A stretch of DNA of 64,000 bases, from contig CM049320.1 in assembly GCA_026874595.1 (NCBI GenBank), positions 4,341,464 through 4,405,463 on the forward strand. The letters are read 5' to 3'. This DNA comes from Sipunculus nudus. Taxonomy: Eukaryota; Annelida; Sipuncula; Golfingiida; Sipunculidae. Below the pieces are notes generated by a model. That model searched no databases, was not told the DNA's origin, and worked only from the letters and a program-made list of their open reading frames with translations. The translations under genes were made by a program, and so were the position numbers. Of this stretch, positions 22,661 to 35,210 are shown piece after piece. The stretch's first letter is position 1. Each line of letters begins with the position of its first letter.

Positions 22661-24885
22661 TTTGTAGACCATCTCAATTTTCTTGTATATATAACCATTG
22701 CACTCCAGCTGGTACATCTCTCTGTGTGGCTGTAATTGTGAGTGACACTGGTGACGTATGACTCCCTTTTGTATCAGCATATTAAGTGATAAGGCTGAGT
22801 GATAAGTACCTCGTTACTACAAAACAAAAACACTGTTGTCGGAATGCTTCAGCCAGGCATTAAGACTATGAGAGTATAGTATTAAGGCTTAGCTACTGAT
22901 TTATAAGATGATGGGAACATTTTGCAGTCTATTTTATGGATTCATAGCAATAAATTTAGTTTCCTAGATATCTGAATATTTTTATATAAATCACCACATA
23001 TAAAAACAAGTGTTTGTTCTCATATTATGTGGATGTGTACCTGGATTTAGAATGGCTTTTTTTATTTCAAGACTCTTAGTCCTGCTTTCTGCATTTCTTT
23101 TCTTTCAGGTTTGGCAGTTTATCTACCCTGCTGACCCCATTGAAAAGCAGAGTGATAATAAGAAATATTGGACTTACACTTTTTACATTTGCATATCTAT
23201 AAATGTGATATGAGGGCCTGAACATGCCTTTTGAATTGTTTTGGACATTCATCTACGGTTGCAGCTCATGGGTGACTTCATCCATAATACACATAAGAGT
23301 AGCAAAGTGACAACATATAAAGATTAGTTCTCATATGATTTGTGAAATCATACATGCCTTTGGATCCTATTCACCTAAGTGCTTGACTTTGTACTTTGTG
23401 AATCAAGAGCTTTATATTTAGCAAAATATGAAGAATTGCAAATTATAAATGGGAATCGAAATGGGAAAAACTGCATCCATTACTTAGCTAAGCTTTTGGT
23501 TACACTGTGAGGAATAATCTTGTTAAAAAATACATGTTGAATTTAAGGCCTAAAGTTACTGCAAGACTTTACTCAAGATAAAGTTTCAACTCATACACCC
23601 TAAGATATATAGGGTTCTGGTTAGAACCCAAAAGGTTTCTTCGCTCTTCACAGTGGAGTGAGTGGGTAACGTTTCATGGTTCTACCTTAGTCCTTAAGTA
23701 CGTGGATCTTCTTGGAACACCCCAAAGCTTGTCTTAGACAGGCTAGACTGTCAGGTAACACTTTTAGGGTCAATTACGTAGGTGGGTATAGATGCCTTGT
23801 TCTGTTCTTTCTTGTGTTTTAGCCAAACCGAAAAGGCGATTCTCAGGAGGGGTCAAGTAATTTCTCTAAATTCGTTGTGTTCTGTGTACATGTTATACCT
23901 TCCAGGTCATATGAAAACCAGGTATTTCATTAACATATCTTTATAAAACAGGATACAAGAATAAAAAGAGCGGCAAAAAAACTATGCTAAAAACCAAAAC
24001 ACTTTCATTTATTACGAAGTTATCTGCTTGCCAATATACCATTAGTATTTGTGATCAAGATTTTCTGACGAATTGTCTGTACAATTTTTTTATACATACT
24101 GTATTCCATTGACTCTGAATAACTGAGCACAGTCTTTTGATGTCTGAAGTGTATCTCTGCATCCCAAAACTCCAGGCGTGATTTGATATACACAAACAAT
24201 GTTATTGCTAGCTTCTGACAGGTCTCTTTCATCCGCTTACAACACACGAATGTACTCCCAGAATGTATAGTGGCCCGTAAATCACCCCCCCCCCCCCCGA
24301 CTGAAAGGTGGCTCCCCCTACTAGATGTTAAAAAAAGCACTTCGTGTTTTTTTTTATTAAGTTAATTTGTCATACGAAAACGAATGAAGACTTCATTAAC
24401 ACTATACCTTTAAAAAGAACACCGTGAAGGTTTAAAAATTATATATACTTTATGGATCTAACAGGAATTTACATTGCTTTATGGACTGTAATAAGGGAAG
24501 GTGGGGGGTCGCCAGAGATGCTAAAATACAATATGAATCCTTATTAATAGTCAGTATTGGATACAAACAACAGATAGCTACGATGGCAATTAATAACCGA
24601 CTATCATAATGATTAACAGTATTAACTATCAAAGACGAGATAATATATGATGATAAATTATAAATGATAACATGAAAATTATGTATAGAGATAAGAGTTA
24701 TAAAGTTACAAGTCACAATGCTGCAGAAATTGAGAACAAAAAGTTGACTTTTAACTAAGGATTAACCTTGATCTTCTCACTAACTCTAATCAGCCAAAGG
24801 ATATAGTATTTCATAGTTCCTCTAGTGACATTCACAAAGTTGTACATAGTTTTGGTTTCCTATGCCACACGATATCACTGTTTAA
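22661..24885. other. Non-coding sequence of block A
   Basis: Duplicate sequence with partner segments in 53850-54500. A C-run of about 12 lies at 24285-24298. No gene was recognised. Confidence 0.45.
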
Positions 24886-24887
24886 TG

Positions 24888-24990
24888 TATCAACGAGTGA
24901 GTCGTTGGGAATTGAGGTTGTGACCACTATACAGCGTGAACATTGACGGCTCATGTTACTGCCTTAGCTGGATTGATCTGTTTGACAGCA
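24888..24990 (+). pseudogene. Dead EGF exon, block A copy
   Basis: GTATCAACGAGTGA corresponds to the DIDEC start of the live exons (GATATCGACGAGTGC), but the first cysteine codon TGC is TGA. Downstream, GGAATTGAGGTTGTGACCAC, a decayed GTCAACAC and GACGGCTCATGTTACTGCC follow the EGF order GGCDHYC, VNT, DGSFYC. The splice acceptor is gone (no AG before the start), and further base changes destroy the frame. The partner at 54531-54640 carries the same TGA, so this exon was already dead when the segment was duplicated. Confidence 0.72.
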
Positions 24991-25325
24991 ATGAGAAAAC
25001 AGGCGCAGGTGGATGAGCACACTGCGCCGACTCGTTTTCCGGTCTGCTGGTGAGGGATTATGGGTAAAGACGAAGGTATAAATGTAGTGAGGAGTGGATG
25101 CAAGGCCGATTAGATGACCATGACTTTTTTTGGGGGAAGAACTTAACAGAATGAATAATATAAGGTTAACATGTGTATGTGCAATGTAAAAAGAAGTTTT
25201 TTTTAATTCTGACAAATTTCGATTTTGAGGTTTGACAGTTGAGACAAGTAGTTTATGCCAAAATGCCAAAAATCCCCTAACTTGATGAGGTTCGTTTAGA
25301 ATAGATACGACCTCTGGCGGAAAAA

Positions 25326-26330
25326 TGGTACATTAAAAATTCGATATAAAGCTTGTCACTGCATGGGCGGCGTTCGTTTCACCAATAGTTGATCCCATGC
25401 ACTTGTTTGCCAAAAACTAGTAAGCCTTTTTCTTTCCACTCAACATACAGACACTATACAATTTATATCATGACTTTTTAAGTACTGAAATTTAAAATAA
25501 AAAATCATAAATTCTTGAAGGCGCTTATGGTCACCCGGGATAAGAGTATGGTCATCTGAGATTAGATTTTGGTCAATTGTCGTCATCCTTCCACTGTCGA
25601 CCATCATTTTTTCCTGATCACACAAGCGCGTCAGTCATGCTCCATGATAAGTGATGTACACGCAGTTAATCAGATTTCTCTTGTCGCTTATTACACAAGA
25701 CAGACCTTACGAAATATTTCTATGAAACGTTTTACTTAACAATTTGAGAAATATCTGATCAGTCAGTCATTCCCTATATGTTTGAACATTCGGCATCTCT
25801 ATTTAAAATTTTATTTCAACAGTGATTGTTATTATTGAGTTTCCGCTGCTCACAATACATTATTTTCCTTGTAAAGTCTTCTCTAAATTGACAACCACGG
25901 TATAAATTGTAAATAAATTTAATTAAGGTCTTCTTTCAATTTAAATTGACATATCTATATAACAGTAAAGAAATCGAAGCAAGGGGTGATACAATTGATG
26001 TGAAAAGAAGCAGTATAAATTTTAAAATCGGTCCGACAAAAGTCGAAACAATGGTAAACGGTTGTTTTAGTATACAAATCCTGAATTCCTCGTAGAGCAA
26101 GGTATAAAACTGTTCTTACTCTGTATTGCGGAGAAAATATGAAAAAATGTGAGAATCTTCATTTTTTTTCGCGACATGCGCACCATCGGCATAAGCGAGC
26201 TAAATGTTAAAACATTCCAGAGTGACCTAAGAACAAGAAAATATATATTTTATAAATTGATTTGGTCAAGCCTAAATCCCGATCGGGATTCGATCCGGAA
26301 CAGTCGCCGATTGGTCCAGATCGGGATTTT
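25326..26330. other. Non-coding stretch
   Basis: No gene seen. A perfect 16 bp palindrome AATCCCGATCGGGATT lies at 26275-26290, with another CGGGATT nearby at 26321. Confidence 0.4.
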
Positions 26331-26337
26331 GGCCTTG

Positions 26338-26382
26338 TCTCACACACACACACAAACACACACACATATATATATATATATT
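26338..26382. repeat. CA/TA compound microsatellite
   Basis: (CACA)n with an AAAC interruption, passing into (TA)n. Confidence 0.8.
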
Positions 26383-27960
26383 CACTCAGATCAAGTGAAA
26401 GTTATATTAATGTCAAGTACATTCACTTGACCTTTTGAAACCTCCGATAAAAACGAGTTTATGCTTATGGTATACCCTTTTCGAAAGGTGCGCAAAATCA
26501 TTTATCATTTCATAGTGATTTCGTGGCATGAACATGTAATGTTATCAGAACAGTGTTTCATCTATATTCGCGCAATTCTACTTGTTATTCTCGATTGTTC
26601 TGGTCTAACATGATCGAAAATAAATTTCGTGTTCTCAAATATACACATGATCTAAGTATATTCGCGGTCACATAATAAGTAAAGTTGAAACACAAATGCA
26701 GTCCTAGTTTGCTTGATCACATAGGTATTCATTCAATGGAATAAAATCATCCTAAAAAGCACAACGTATTTTTTAATGTGAAAAATATAGGTCTACATCT
26801 ACTTAGATCATATAAACATAAACATGATATTTTTTAATATTGTCCTTTAAAATAAATGTGTTAAATCTTGAGTTGTAATATATACCGCTATCTTGGATTT
26901 TCACAGAGTAGCAAAGTTTCATTCTGTTGCCATCAAATGGTATTTCTAAAATATGTTAAAGGACAGCTGGGATGGATTCATTTTCGTCTAATCCTTGTTC
27001 TATGTATGAATCCCATTATTTCCCTGCTTGGCCATACTTGTGTATTGGTGCATGAGTTTTTATTCACACAATTGATAGTTATATAGATATAATATGCGTG
27101 GTTGCAATGGTTACACTACCTAACACTGATCAATATATAACATAAATACTGTCAAAGGAGGGTTTATTCAGCAATCTATTATTCAGCAGCTGGTTAAAAG
27201 CCCTCCATTACATAAGCCTTCTCATTGCATTTCTCAATGGGTTTTTATTTGCACGTTTGTCCTAATTATAAAACGAGAATATTTGATTTATCGACTCCGT
27301 TGGTAAACTATAAACAAGTCTGTGTAGTCAATTTGATCAGAAGGTCACGTTGACCGCCTTGGGAAAGCTGGTATAAACACAGCCCCACGGTGCGACGAGG
27401 TCCATAAAGGCCAAGTAATTATCACTCCTACATGAATACTTATCTTACATGTACACGCGTAATCCAGGCTTCACTGCATTAAGATTTGATGGCCGTGTAC
27501 TGAAAAAGGAGGAGTTGGTGGTTCCAGAAAGGGTGAAACTTTAGGGGGAGGAGCTTATGGAAAGAGTTAAGAGGGTATGAGACGAGTATATGGAAGATTC
27601 TTCTTTCTAAAAGTGTACTGTTTTTAATATTCGTCACCTTATCACAGTTAAAATAGTCTAAAGAAGACTGAGATGAAAATATATTCAGTCCAAAAATGTT
27701 TGGTTTCTCAGGCATCGCCCCCCCCCCCCCCCCCCCCACCAACCCGCATAAAAAATGTTTTAATTTTAAGTATAAATTTACCAGTTTTGAGTTCAACCCG
27801 CAGTAATACTTCATGAATCCTATGAAAAGCGTAACCTGTTGTGGCTTAGCTTAACTAAATCAGGAGGCTAGAATTACGTGTTAAGTTTTCAGCTATATAA
27901 AATCTTTTAAAATACTGAAATGGCCTACTTCGAACAATTTTACAGCTAAATTCTGGTATA
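26383..27960. other. Non-coding stretch
   Basis: No domain or exon recognised. A C-run of about 19 lies at 27718-27737. Confidence 0.4.
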
Positions 27961-27962
27961 TT

Positions 27963-27965
<3 letters not shown>

Positions 27966-28016
<51 letters not shown>

Positions 28017-28045
28017 AATATATATACATATATATATATATTTAT
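27966..28045. repeat. AT dinucleotide microsatellite
   Basis: An almost uninterrupted (TA)n tract to about 28013, then interrupted. Confidence 0.85.
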
Positions 28046-29695
28046 ATAATACATCACCAACTTTATTTAGTACATAAATACAGTGCATTTACATATATAG
28101 AAGGCATAAAATTTTAGACGCACAGATCATGCACTTACAATTACAATGTACAAGACAGTACATGAAACTGTTCACACTGCCTGGTACATGATTATCTCTT
28201 ATAAGTTTATGCATTTCATTTCATTTTCATCAGTAATGTCTCTTTAACTTATAAAACATGCATTTAAGTAGTTACCACTGACATGCAAACAGTGACAAGA
28301 CAATTTCTGCAAATTTGCTAGGCTATCCCTTAAAAAATACATTGTATTCCATTCACCATATATCAATTATTTTACTTCATTTTTTATAATGCTTATAAAA
28401 TATTCTTTACAATAAGCCATTTATGTTTCTTCTTTTTCTGTTTCTTTTAATTAATTTTTAAATACTGCGAAAAAAAATTAATGGGGGTCCTCTCTCTGTT
28501 TATAGAGAACATATTTATATAACAGGAGAATCTGATTTAACAGCATGTTCGTTTCATTTACTGGAAGATGCCGTATACCGTATATAATTTCACAAAGAGA
28601 CATGTTTGGCAAGCATAACTCATATTCCTGTAACCAGCAATGACGCCTGTAGGAGTTTTCCCATATGTCAAAATGAAACAGAATTTGCATATTTCAACTA
28701 AACAAGATGACGGAAAGAGGAGTCTAATTAAGAATAATTTGTTAACAGTAAGCCAAAATGAATTGGAACGAATATACACTTTGGACGTGTAAGGAGTCCC
28801 TGGTTGAGCTTCACTGATTTGTTATGTACTTATAAGCGGGCCCCTTTTCCCAAGAAATACCACGTTTCTATAGAAAAAAACATATTTTTTTTTAATATTT
28901 TGGTTAAGGCAGGTAAGATTAAATGCAAATTACGCCAGCATAAAATGAAATATAAATATCCACACACCAGAAAAAAAGTATTGAATCATTTATCATTAAA
29001 TACAAACGGTCATACATGCCTACAACCGCCGACATCATATTATACACGTGATTAAAATTATCATAAGCTTTAAAATAAAAATATGAATGCGTCGAAAGTT
29101 TTTCAAACTCAGTTATAAGTGACGGTATTGGTCACAAGGTGGCGCCTTCCGCGGTGTATGACTGAGGTTGGAAACCCAGCCAATGGCCCAGTGATGTAAC
29201 AACATTAATATTTTTTGTGTTTTATTGTCAGTGACATCCCATGGACCTATCAGTACGGCAGATCTTTTTAGTTTATGATCCCATATACCTTGCCTGTGAT
29301 GATATAAACAATAACATTTTTCGTGATATCTACAATTTTTTTATGAACAACTGGACATCGCATGTCAGTGGTTTTAATCTCATGCCAACTAACGCATTGG
29401 TGTTCAACGCTGCTTTGAGACAGAGATTATCAGAGATGATATTTGAACCTCATTTAATAAAAAGAAACAGATACTTTTTCCCCTGCCATACTGTGCCTTT
29501 GGGTAAAGCTTCTGAAAGGTAATAAGTTTTATATCATCAGTAAGTCGAAGATATATTTGCAAAATGGACAAGGCTTCAGATTGATAGATGTAATACATGA
29601 CACACGTGACATTTAGTCTGAATTACAAAGGACCAATTGATATTAAATCAATATTTAGCATGCAGCCTCGTTATCGCTGGAGTTCCTGGCACAAC
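28046..29695. other. Non-coding stretch upstream of the second EGF gene
   Basis: Short open frames at 28804-29055 and 29241-29522 show no recognisable domain. The last few hundred bases should contain the promoter of the gene starting at 29781, but I see no confident TATA or initiator element. Confidence 0.4.
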
Positions 29696-29737
29696 ATGAC
29701 GCAATCGACTGGTGCTCCATACAAAGCGCGGGAGTAA
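29696..29737 (+). promoter_or_regulatory. Possible upstream open reading frame in the 5' leader
   Basis: ATG at 29696 opens 13 codons ending at TAG-less TAA 29735-29737, 43 bp before the main ATG. If the transcript starts upstream of it, this could lower translation of the main frame. It depends entirely on where transcription starts, which the sequence does not show. Confidence 0.3.
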
Positions 29738-29780
29738 CCGTGACGACACGCTCGCCAAGCGACGCATCTTAGAATCTAAC

Positions 29781-30054
29781 ATGATCGTCCTGATGTTTAT
29801 TTCCATTGGTTTCTGCGCATCTTCAGACGTGGTTCATTTTGATTATAGATGTCTGAAAGTAGCAGGAAAGCCTCTAAACAAACCGGACGGAATCACCTGG
29901 AAATCGTGTACGCTCCAGTGTGCTGCGGTCCCAGAGTGTGAGGGCTACCAGGAATTCTTGGAAAACGGGACAGAAGTATGTCGTCTGCTCACAGATGTGA
30001 AGCGAAATGAATTGGGAGACGAAAGGGTCAATGTCCGTCTGGGTCCAGGCGAAT
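29781..30054 (+). CDS. First coding exon: signal peptide plus PAN/Apple-like cysteine-rich segment
   Basis: ATG at 29781 opens 91 codons and one base to a GTAAGA donor, leaving phase 1. The N-terminus MIVLMFISIGFCASS is a hydrophobic signal peptide with a plausible cleavage after residue 13 or so, so the protein is secreted or on the cell surface. The mature part has cysteines in YRC, WKSC, LQC, PEC and EVC, with CEGYQEF between. This order resembles PAN/Apple modules, which bind proteins or sugars, but the match is loose. One NGT glycosylation sequon is present. The upstream frame stays open to about 29712 without an ATG, so 29781 is the natural start. The phase fits the exon at 31643. Confidence 0.75.
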
Positions 30055-31642
30055 GTAAGACATTTATCTTTCTATATTTTGCGATCTTTCCCGCCGATTC
30101 ATACCGACAGTGCTCTATCGCTACAGATCCAATCGCAGCGAAACCTTCCCCAGATAGATTCTCGTCTTGACACTGTACTCAGAGTATCTTATTGTTGTAT
30201 TTGCGTGCCCTTATCAGACGCTTTCATTCCTTGAAAGCATCGCTTAAGTTTGTCCGCCATTGTTTGTGTGAACTAAAACAAGGATGGCGGATGGGAAAAC
30301 CGGTAGTTATGATCAAAACAGGCACGCCATCTTGATTCCCTCCTCTTTTGGTGTACGCCCAAAGCGAACACTATTGCATGAAATATATTTTGTAATGTTT
30401 ACATATGTGTTATGGGTAACATACAGGATTATATATTACATAATATTCAGCAAGATTAAAAAGCTGAAATATATGTATTATAAAAAAGAAATGGCTTCAA
30501 TATAAACAGTGCGTGAAGTCGGAAAGTCAGGGGGACTCGGATCGATGAGCCATGAACTATATTAAAGCAAAGCAGTTTTATTGACAAGTGGAAAAAGATA
30601 GGATATTGTGCATAGGATAAAAGGTTATTGTATGTGAAATAAATTTTGAAATGCTTAAATCCTCATCACAACATATTTATCACGTTTACATGGATTGTTT
30701 TGAAACCTTGAACTTCTACAAATCGATTTTTTTTTCGGCCCGCAGTGCTTATAAATGTCGCACAGAAAGCCAATAACATAATTGGACAGTATAAGATCAT
30801 TTGTATAGCGAATATCTTTTATTGGGCCCTACATTTCCTTGTTGCCATGGGTTACGCGTTGATTTTGTGTACCTGGCGGTAGCGGAAGCTTTAATCCTCT
30901 AACTCAAGAGTGTCAGAAAATGTCCCATACAAAACAGCTCTGGCATGCAACAGAAATATTTTCAACATTTTACAACAATTAAACGCTCGCAAAAATCGTG
31001 TAGCGTAGAATGAACCAGATCAGTCGTTTTAAGCAGAGAGGAAGTGAAAGACGCATTCTGCTTTAGAAAATGTCCTTTGATCCGCATCAGTTTCCAGACC
31101 ATAAAAACAATTGTTGTTTGTTCTTCTAGATACACCTAAATATTTTGATCTCGTCTGAACTTTCCTAGGGTTAAACATTACTATATGTCATTAGAAGTCT
31201 ACATGAAAAATGTTAGAAAGTTACCTTGATTGATACAAATCAAATTAACCGCTGTTTTATATAGCTTGTGAAAAACATTGTTGATGTCTGCATTTCGTTT
31301 ATTTCTTATCCGGGCTTTCTGTTTCTTCTCTGGTCGATAGCGGTTTTGTTCGAAGTTTATTTTTCATCATTGTTTGATGTCTTGCCTTCCCAGAGACCTG
31401 TGGTTTGTGTTTATATAAGTTTCTTTTTTTCCTCTTTTGTTTAACATTGTTTGGATGTGTTTCTTATTCCAGCTGATCTGTGGTCCATCCATTCGTTAAT
31501 CTAGTGACTTGTCATTTTGTTTTACAGAAGTTGTAATTTACTCCTTTTTTTCTCATTTTCTTTTTAGCCGACCAATGTTTCGTTTACGTTTTCTAGTTGA
31601 CCTGTGATTGGTGTTTCCATGGTATTTGATATGTTTTTTTAG
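30055..31642 (+). other. First intron of the second EGF gene
   Basis: 1588 bp, AT-rich, no repeat partner recognised. It ends with a T-rich acceptor GTTTTTTTAG at 31642. Confidence 0.6.
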
Positions 31643-31726
31643 TTGAACTCTGCCCGACATATGAACAAAGAAGATGTATCTGTGACCCCGGCTACTGGCT
31701 TCACGACAACCTGTCTGACTGCCCGG
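31643..31726 (+). CDS. Short cysteine-rich EGF-like exon
   Basis: An 84 bp exon of 28 codons, phase 1-1, with a strong acceptor and the consensus donor GTAAGT. It encodes ELCPTYEQRRCICDPGYW then a Cys-Pro end. CxCDPGYW followed by eight residues and Cys matches the second half of an EGF domain (C4-x-C5 ... G-Y ... C6), but only four cysteines are present, so it is a half or truncated EGF module or a TIL-like piece. It lies between the signal exon and the full EGF exons, and the frame is compatible with both. Confidence 0.7.
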
Positions 31727-32189
31727 GTAAGTATACTTCATATAAACTCTTATATGAGTGTTCCTTGGTGACGATTCTGAATCTGTCCGCCAATTAGGTG
31801 CATTAATGGTGCAAGTTTGGTGCCTGTACCTTAAATTCTTGTCGACTTATTGTTTTAAGATCATATTTATCATTATCGCTGCTGTGACCTTGAAAAATGC
31901 TTCAAGGTCACCGTCTACCAACTTGACCTAGCGCTTGAAAATGCTTTTAGGTCATCCGTATTCGAACTTGACCTAGCTCTTGTAAAGGAGCATCAAAGTT
32001 TGGTGACTGTACCTCAAATTGTTTTTGAGTTATTGCGTTAACATACAAATATAAAAAGGCACAGGATTTCCATTATGACTGCATCTGTTATACTAATGAG
32101 GAACCCAAATGGCCGTCATTTCAGAAGGTATTCTCAAACGATATATCGCCTGTTAGATTTGGAAATCATTCTCGAGCATTAACATGTTA

Positions 32190-32440
32190 ATACAATATGG
32201 ACCGTTTTTCCCAATTCACCCTTTTATTACGATATGGGAAGAGTAATATTATCACAATATGGGCCGTATTTATTAGATTATTGAAAATTATTACAATATG
32301 GGCCGTTTTTTTTTAAATATGGGCCGTATTCACAATAAGGGCCAGTTTAATCAGGGTATGGTTATTAAAATAAGGGTCGTTTTTATTACAATACGTGCTG
32401 TTATCACAATATGGGCTGGTTATTGCAATATGGGTCATAA
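32190..32440 (+). repeat. Degenerate tandem repeat, ACAATATGGGCCGT units
   Basis: About nine loosely spaced units of the form ATTACAATATGGGCCGTTTTT at intervals of roughly 20-40 bp. A lone relative (CATAATATGAGCCG) lies at 52068. The open frames on both strands at 32298-32696 are repeat translation. Confidence 0.65.
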
Positions 32441-33417
32441 CAGCCTTGACAGTCGAGGGGTAAAAAAATGTGGCCCATTGAAGGTCGTTGGTTGTCTCCG
32501 GGCCCTTCGGTTTCCTCCACCCCCACAGACTACTGAACGCATCCATACGAGCAAAATAGACCGTCATGCATTTCAAGAAGTCATAATAACTAGTTGTTCT
32601 CTCCATGTAATGTACAAAGCCCGCCATATATCTGGCATATGCACTTGTTGTTCGAATATTTCTTTTCTCCTTGATCAGTCCTATGTTTTGCTATAATTGC
32701 AGGTAGGACCAAATGTTTGATTTCAATCCAAATTTTCATATTAAAAAAGGTTTGAGAATCAATATTTGCACATTTAACAAACGTAGTAACAAAAGTAGTA
32801 ATTGCAGTTAAGGATTCGAAATTGAGTAACATTGCAACATTAATTCGGAAAAAAATCATTATCAATGTTTTAAAAAACCCAGGTCCCCTCATGCTGATAG
32901 ACTAACGGTACTTGTGCAGTTTCATCCGGTCACGATATTACACGATATTCTACGGAAAATACAAAGAAGAAAACGCATTTTGATTCAATTTCATTTTCAT
33001 TACATTGTATTTTTTAATCGTATATACGTGTACAGAAGGACCCCCATATTGTTCAGACAATGGATATTAAAATAAATCCGAATAATAACACACATGATGC
33101 GTAATTCAGTGTGAAATTGCCTCTACCAGTAGAGTATGCGTTCGTCCCCCTTCATCTGTGTGTGATTGTGTCTTCAATCATGATAGGAGTCTTATGAAAT
33201 TTCGGGCATTTCGTGAATAGGTCAATGAAGAATCTATTTGATAATCGTGTGGATCACGTGGTACTTCGGATTCAAGTACGCCATGAAGGAATATTCACAA
33301 ATGTAGAGCAATTTATGCACGAATGAACCTGGGAATATGGGCCGAAAAGTGAATGCAAACAGAGAGTATCCTGCTCTAAGGGTAAACCGCATGGTGGAGG
33401 CCTGCATTCCTTAAAGT

Positions 33418-33760
33418 GGACCAGCCAAAGTTGATTTTTTTTTTTTTCATTTTTAATGGCATTGCTTCTTAATAGCAGGCATCCAGGCTATATCAATCAG
33501 TCATAGAGTGAAGAACAAAGTGTGGGTGGATGCCACTTGAAATTTTGAATATTAAGTTCATTTTCGAGGTCAAACTAAAAATGGGCCAGCCAAGGTCGAT
33601 TTTTAGCTTTTTGGGGACACTACTTGTTAATATCAGGCATCAATGCCCGATAAACCAACCAATCAGTGATGGAAAAAGTGTTGGTGGATGCCACCCTAAA
33701 TTTTGACCTTTAAGGTCATTTTAAAGGTCATCTTCAAGGTCAAACCGAAAAAATTAACCT
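33418..33760 (+). repeat. Two-unit 170 bp repeat, family shared with 39360-39610
   Basis: Two direct copies (about 33418-33582 and 33583-33750) run GG.CCAGCCAA, CTTGTTAATA.CAGGCATC, CAATCAGT.AT.GA and GGTGGATGCCAC, ending in ATTTTGA..TTAAGGTCATT. The reverse complement of one unit and part of another lies at 39370-39610, next to the EGF exon at 39688. Confidence 0.65.
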
Positions 33761-34121
33761 GATAGGTAAAAGTGTTTCTCTATCAATAAAACCAAGCTTA
33801 AGAGATGTTTTTGTGTCAAGTGCAACGTCCCCAAGTAACGTAATAATGATGTTCATAATTTCTTACACTTAAAAGTATGAAAAGCACAACTTAAAAGTGT
33901 GTTTTTGTTTACACAATAACGTTTTTACCACTCTTAAGCAGGAAATATGGAAGGGAAGTAAAGGGGTAAATTTCACGTATTCCTCAAAGTGCCTTAAACA
34001 CACTTTAAATGATAACAGACTAAAATATGGCAGCATTTTGTAAAATTCAGGATAAAATGTCCGTGAATAACGGATATTTGCTTATATTAATGTTGTTTTG
34101 GGAGCGAGTTGTGGGTATCAG

Positions 34122-34330
34122 AGCAGGGGCGGACCCAGGATATAGGAAAAGGAGGGATCCAACTGAGGAGGACTTATAATATAATCTTAAAAAGGGTCCC
34201 CGGATTTGAAAAGGGAGGTCCAGGCCATAATAATTGGTCTGAACCCCTTAAAAAGGTTGCGGCAGCTAAACGGTGTGTGTGGGGGGGGGGAGTTCCGAAC
34301 TCCATGGACCCCTCATCTGGATTCACTTCT
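34122..34330 (+). repeat. Poly-G-bearing dispersed repeat (GGGGCGGATC family)
   Basis: It starts GCAGGGGCGGACCCAGGA, has GGGTCCCCGGATTTGAAAAGGG and GGTCCAGGCC, a G-run at 34271-34280 and an end TCTGGATTC. It matches the layout of 1578-1772 on the opposite strand. Confidence 0.55.
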
Positions 34331-34889
34331 GCAGAAGACTTTGGATGGATGTTTCACATTTAAAATGTAAAAAATTTAAAATTTAAAAATGCATAATGAA
34401 ACATTCAGAATTGCTCTAAAAATAGCTTGCACAATGACAAAAAAAACGCGATTACTATCATTTTATATTAGTCATAAAATATAAATGTTTTATTTGACCA
34501 TTGAGTTTTAGTTCAAATTGGATCATTTGGTGGCATTTATCGCCAAACACAAACTCTTCATGCACCCACACGAATATTGTAACTGATCCATGGATCAGTT
34601 CATGCTTAACGTAAGGGAATTTGACACATTATAAGACGGTAAGATGATGAAATGGAGACACAATATATGCCACCATGCCTGCAAACGGAACTCGTAGAAA
34701 CTTATTTTTTCAGGGTCCCCTACACTGTCATTGGACGCCAGAAGAATTTGAAAAATAAAAATTGCCCTGTTAATTCTGAGATGGTAGCCAATATACCTAT
34801 TATATATGGTAGAAGTAGGCTCTACCATTGTGAAATGATTTAGAGCGGTAGAATTGATATGCAATCCACATTAATTTCCGACACTTGTA

Positions 34890-35210
34890 ATGGATGGCTT
34901 TAATGTAATTATGCAGTTCGACAACGAACACATTGGAATCATACATGAGAAATCTGTAAAATTACTTGGGGTATCTTTTGAAAAGACTTCATTTAGATAC
35001 TCGACTAGATACAGAGCGGAAATGTGTTCCAAATTAAGATGCAGTCAAATGTCCTTCAGCTTATTAGTATTCAATTCGTTGGACCAGGATTATCGTGTTG
35101 GTATCTGCAGATCCTTTATCTCCTGTAAACCGCTTTTAAGAGTCTCCTTTATTTTATAAAGCAATTTTGTGGTAATGAAAACATAGAGAAGATTCCAAGT
35201 AACTTTCTCA
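34890..35210 (+). pseudogene. Decayed non-LTR retrotransposon RT (C-terminal) fragment
   Basis: The + strand frame from 34890 includes EKSVKLLGVSF, then MCSKLRCS, then FNSLDQDYRVGICRSFISC. After the stop near 35157 the next codons read FCGNENIEKI. This order, with LLGV, CSK, a LD..R..I..SFI segment and CGNEN.EKI, fits the region after the RT palm in Jockey/CR1/L2-type LINEs, where LLGV begins the thumb. No catalytic motif or target duplication is present. It is a short relic within the intron. The match is from family memory and would benefit from a profile search. Confidence 0.55.

Larger units (their letters stand above)
17717..25325 (+). repeat. Segmental duplication block A (partner 50160-54975)
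   Basis: Many segments align in order with 50660-54975. Pairs include 17717 with 50669, 19375-19480 with 50760-50850, 19600-19870 with 50985-51250, 20025-20260 with 51846-52110, 21580-21820 with 53575-53845, 23235-23430 with 53990-54170, and 24690-25310 with 54325-54960. Block A is about 3 kb longer, mainly through repeat insertions at 18081-19270 and 21831-22660. ATTTTAATATCCA near 17895 and again near 19455 shows that A holds two copies of a unit that is single in B. The copies are diverged (by eye roughly 70-80% identical), so the duplication is old. Confidence 0.82.

Noticed and set aside
26275-26290. Perfect palindrome AATCCCGATCGGGATT
   Set aside because: A single short palindrome with no partner or context; expected by chance in 64 kb of repeat-rich DNA at low but real frequency.
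32298-32696. Overlapping open frames on both strands
   Set aside because: They translate the ACAATATGGGCCGT tandem repeat and its flank.
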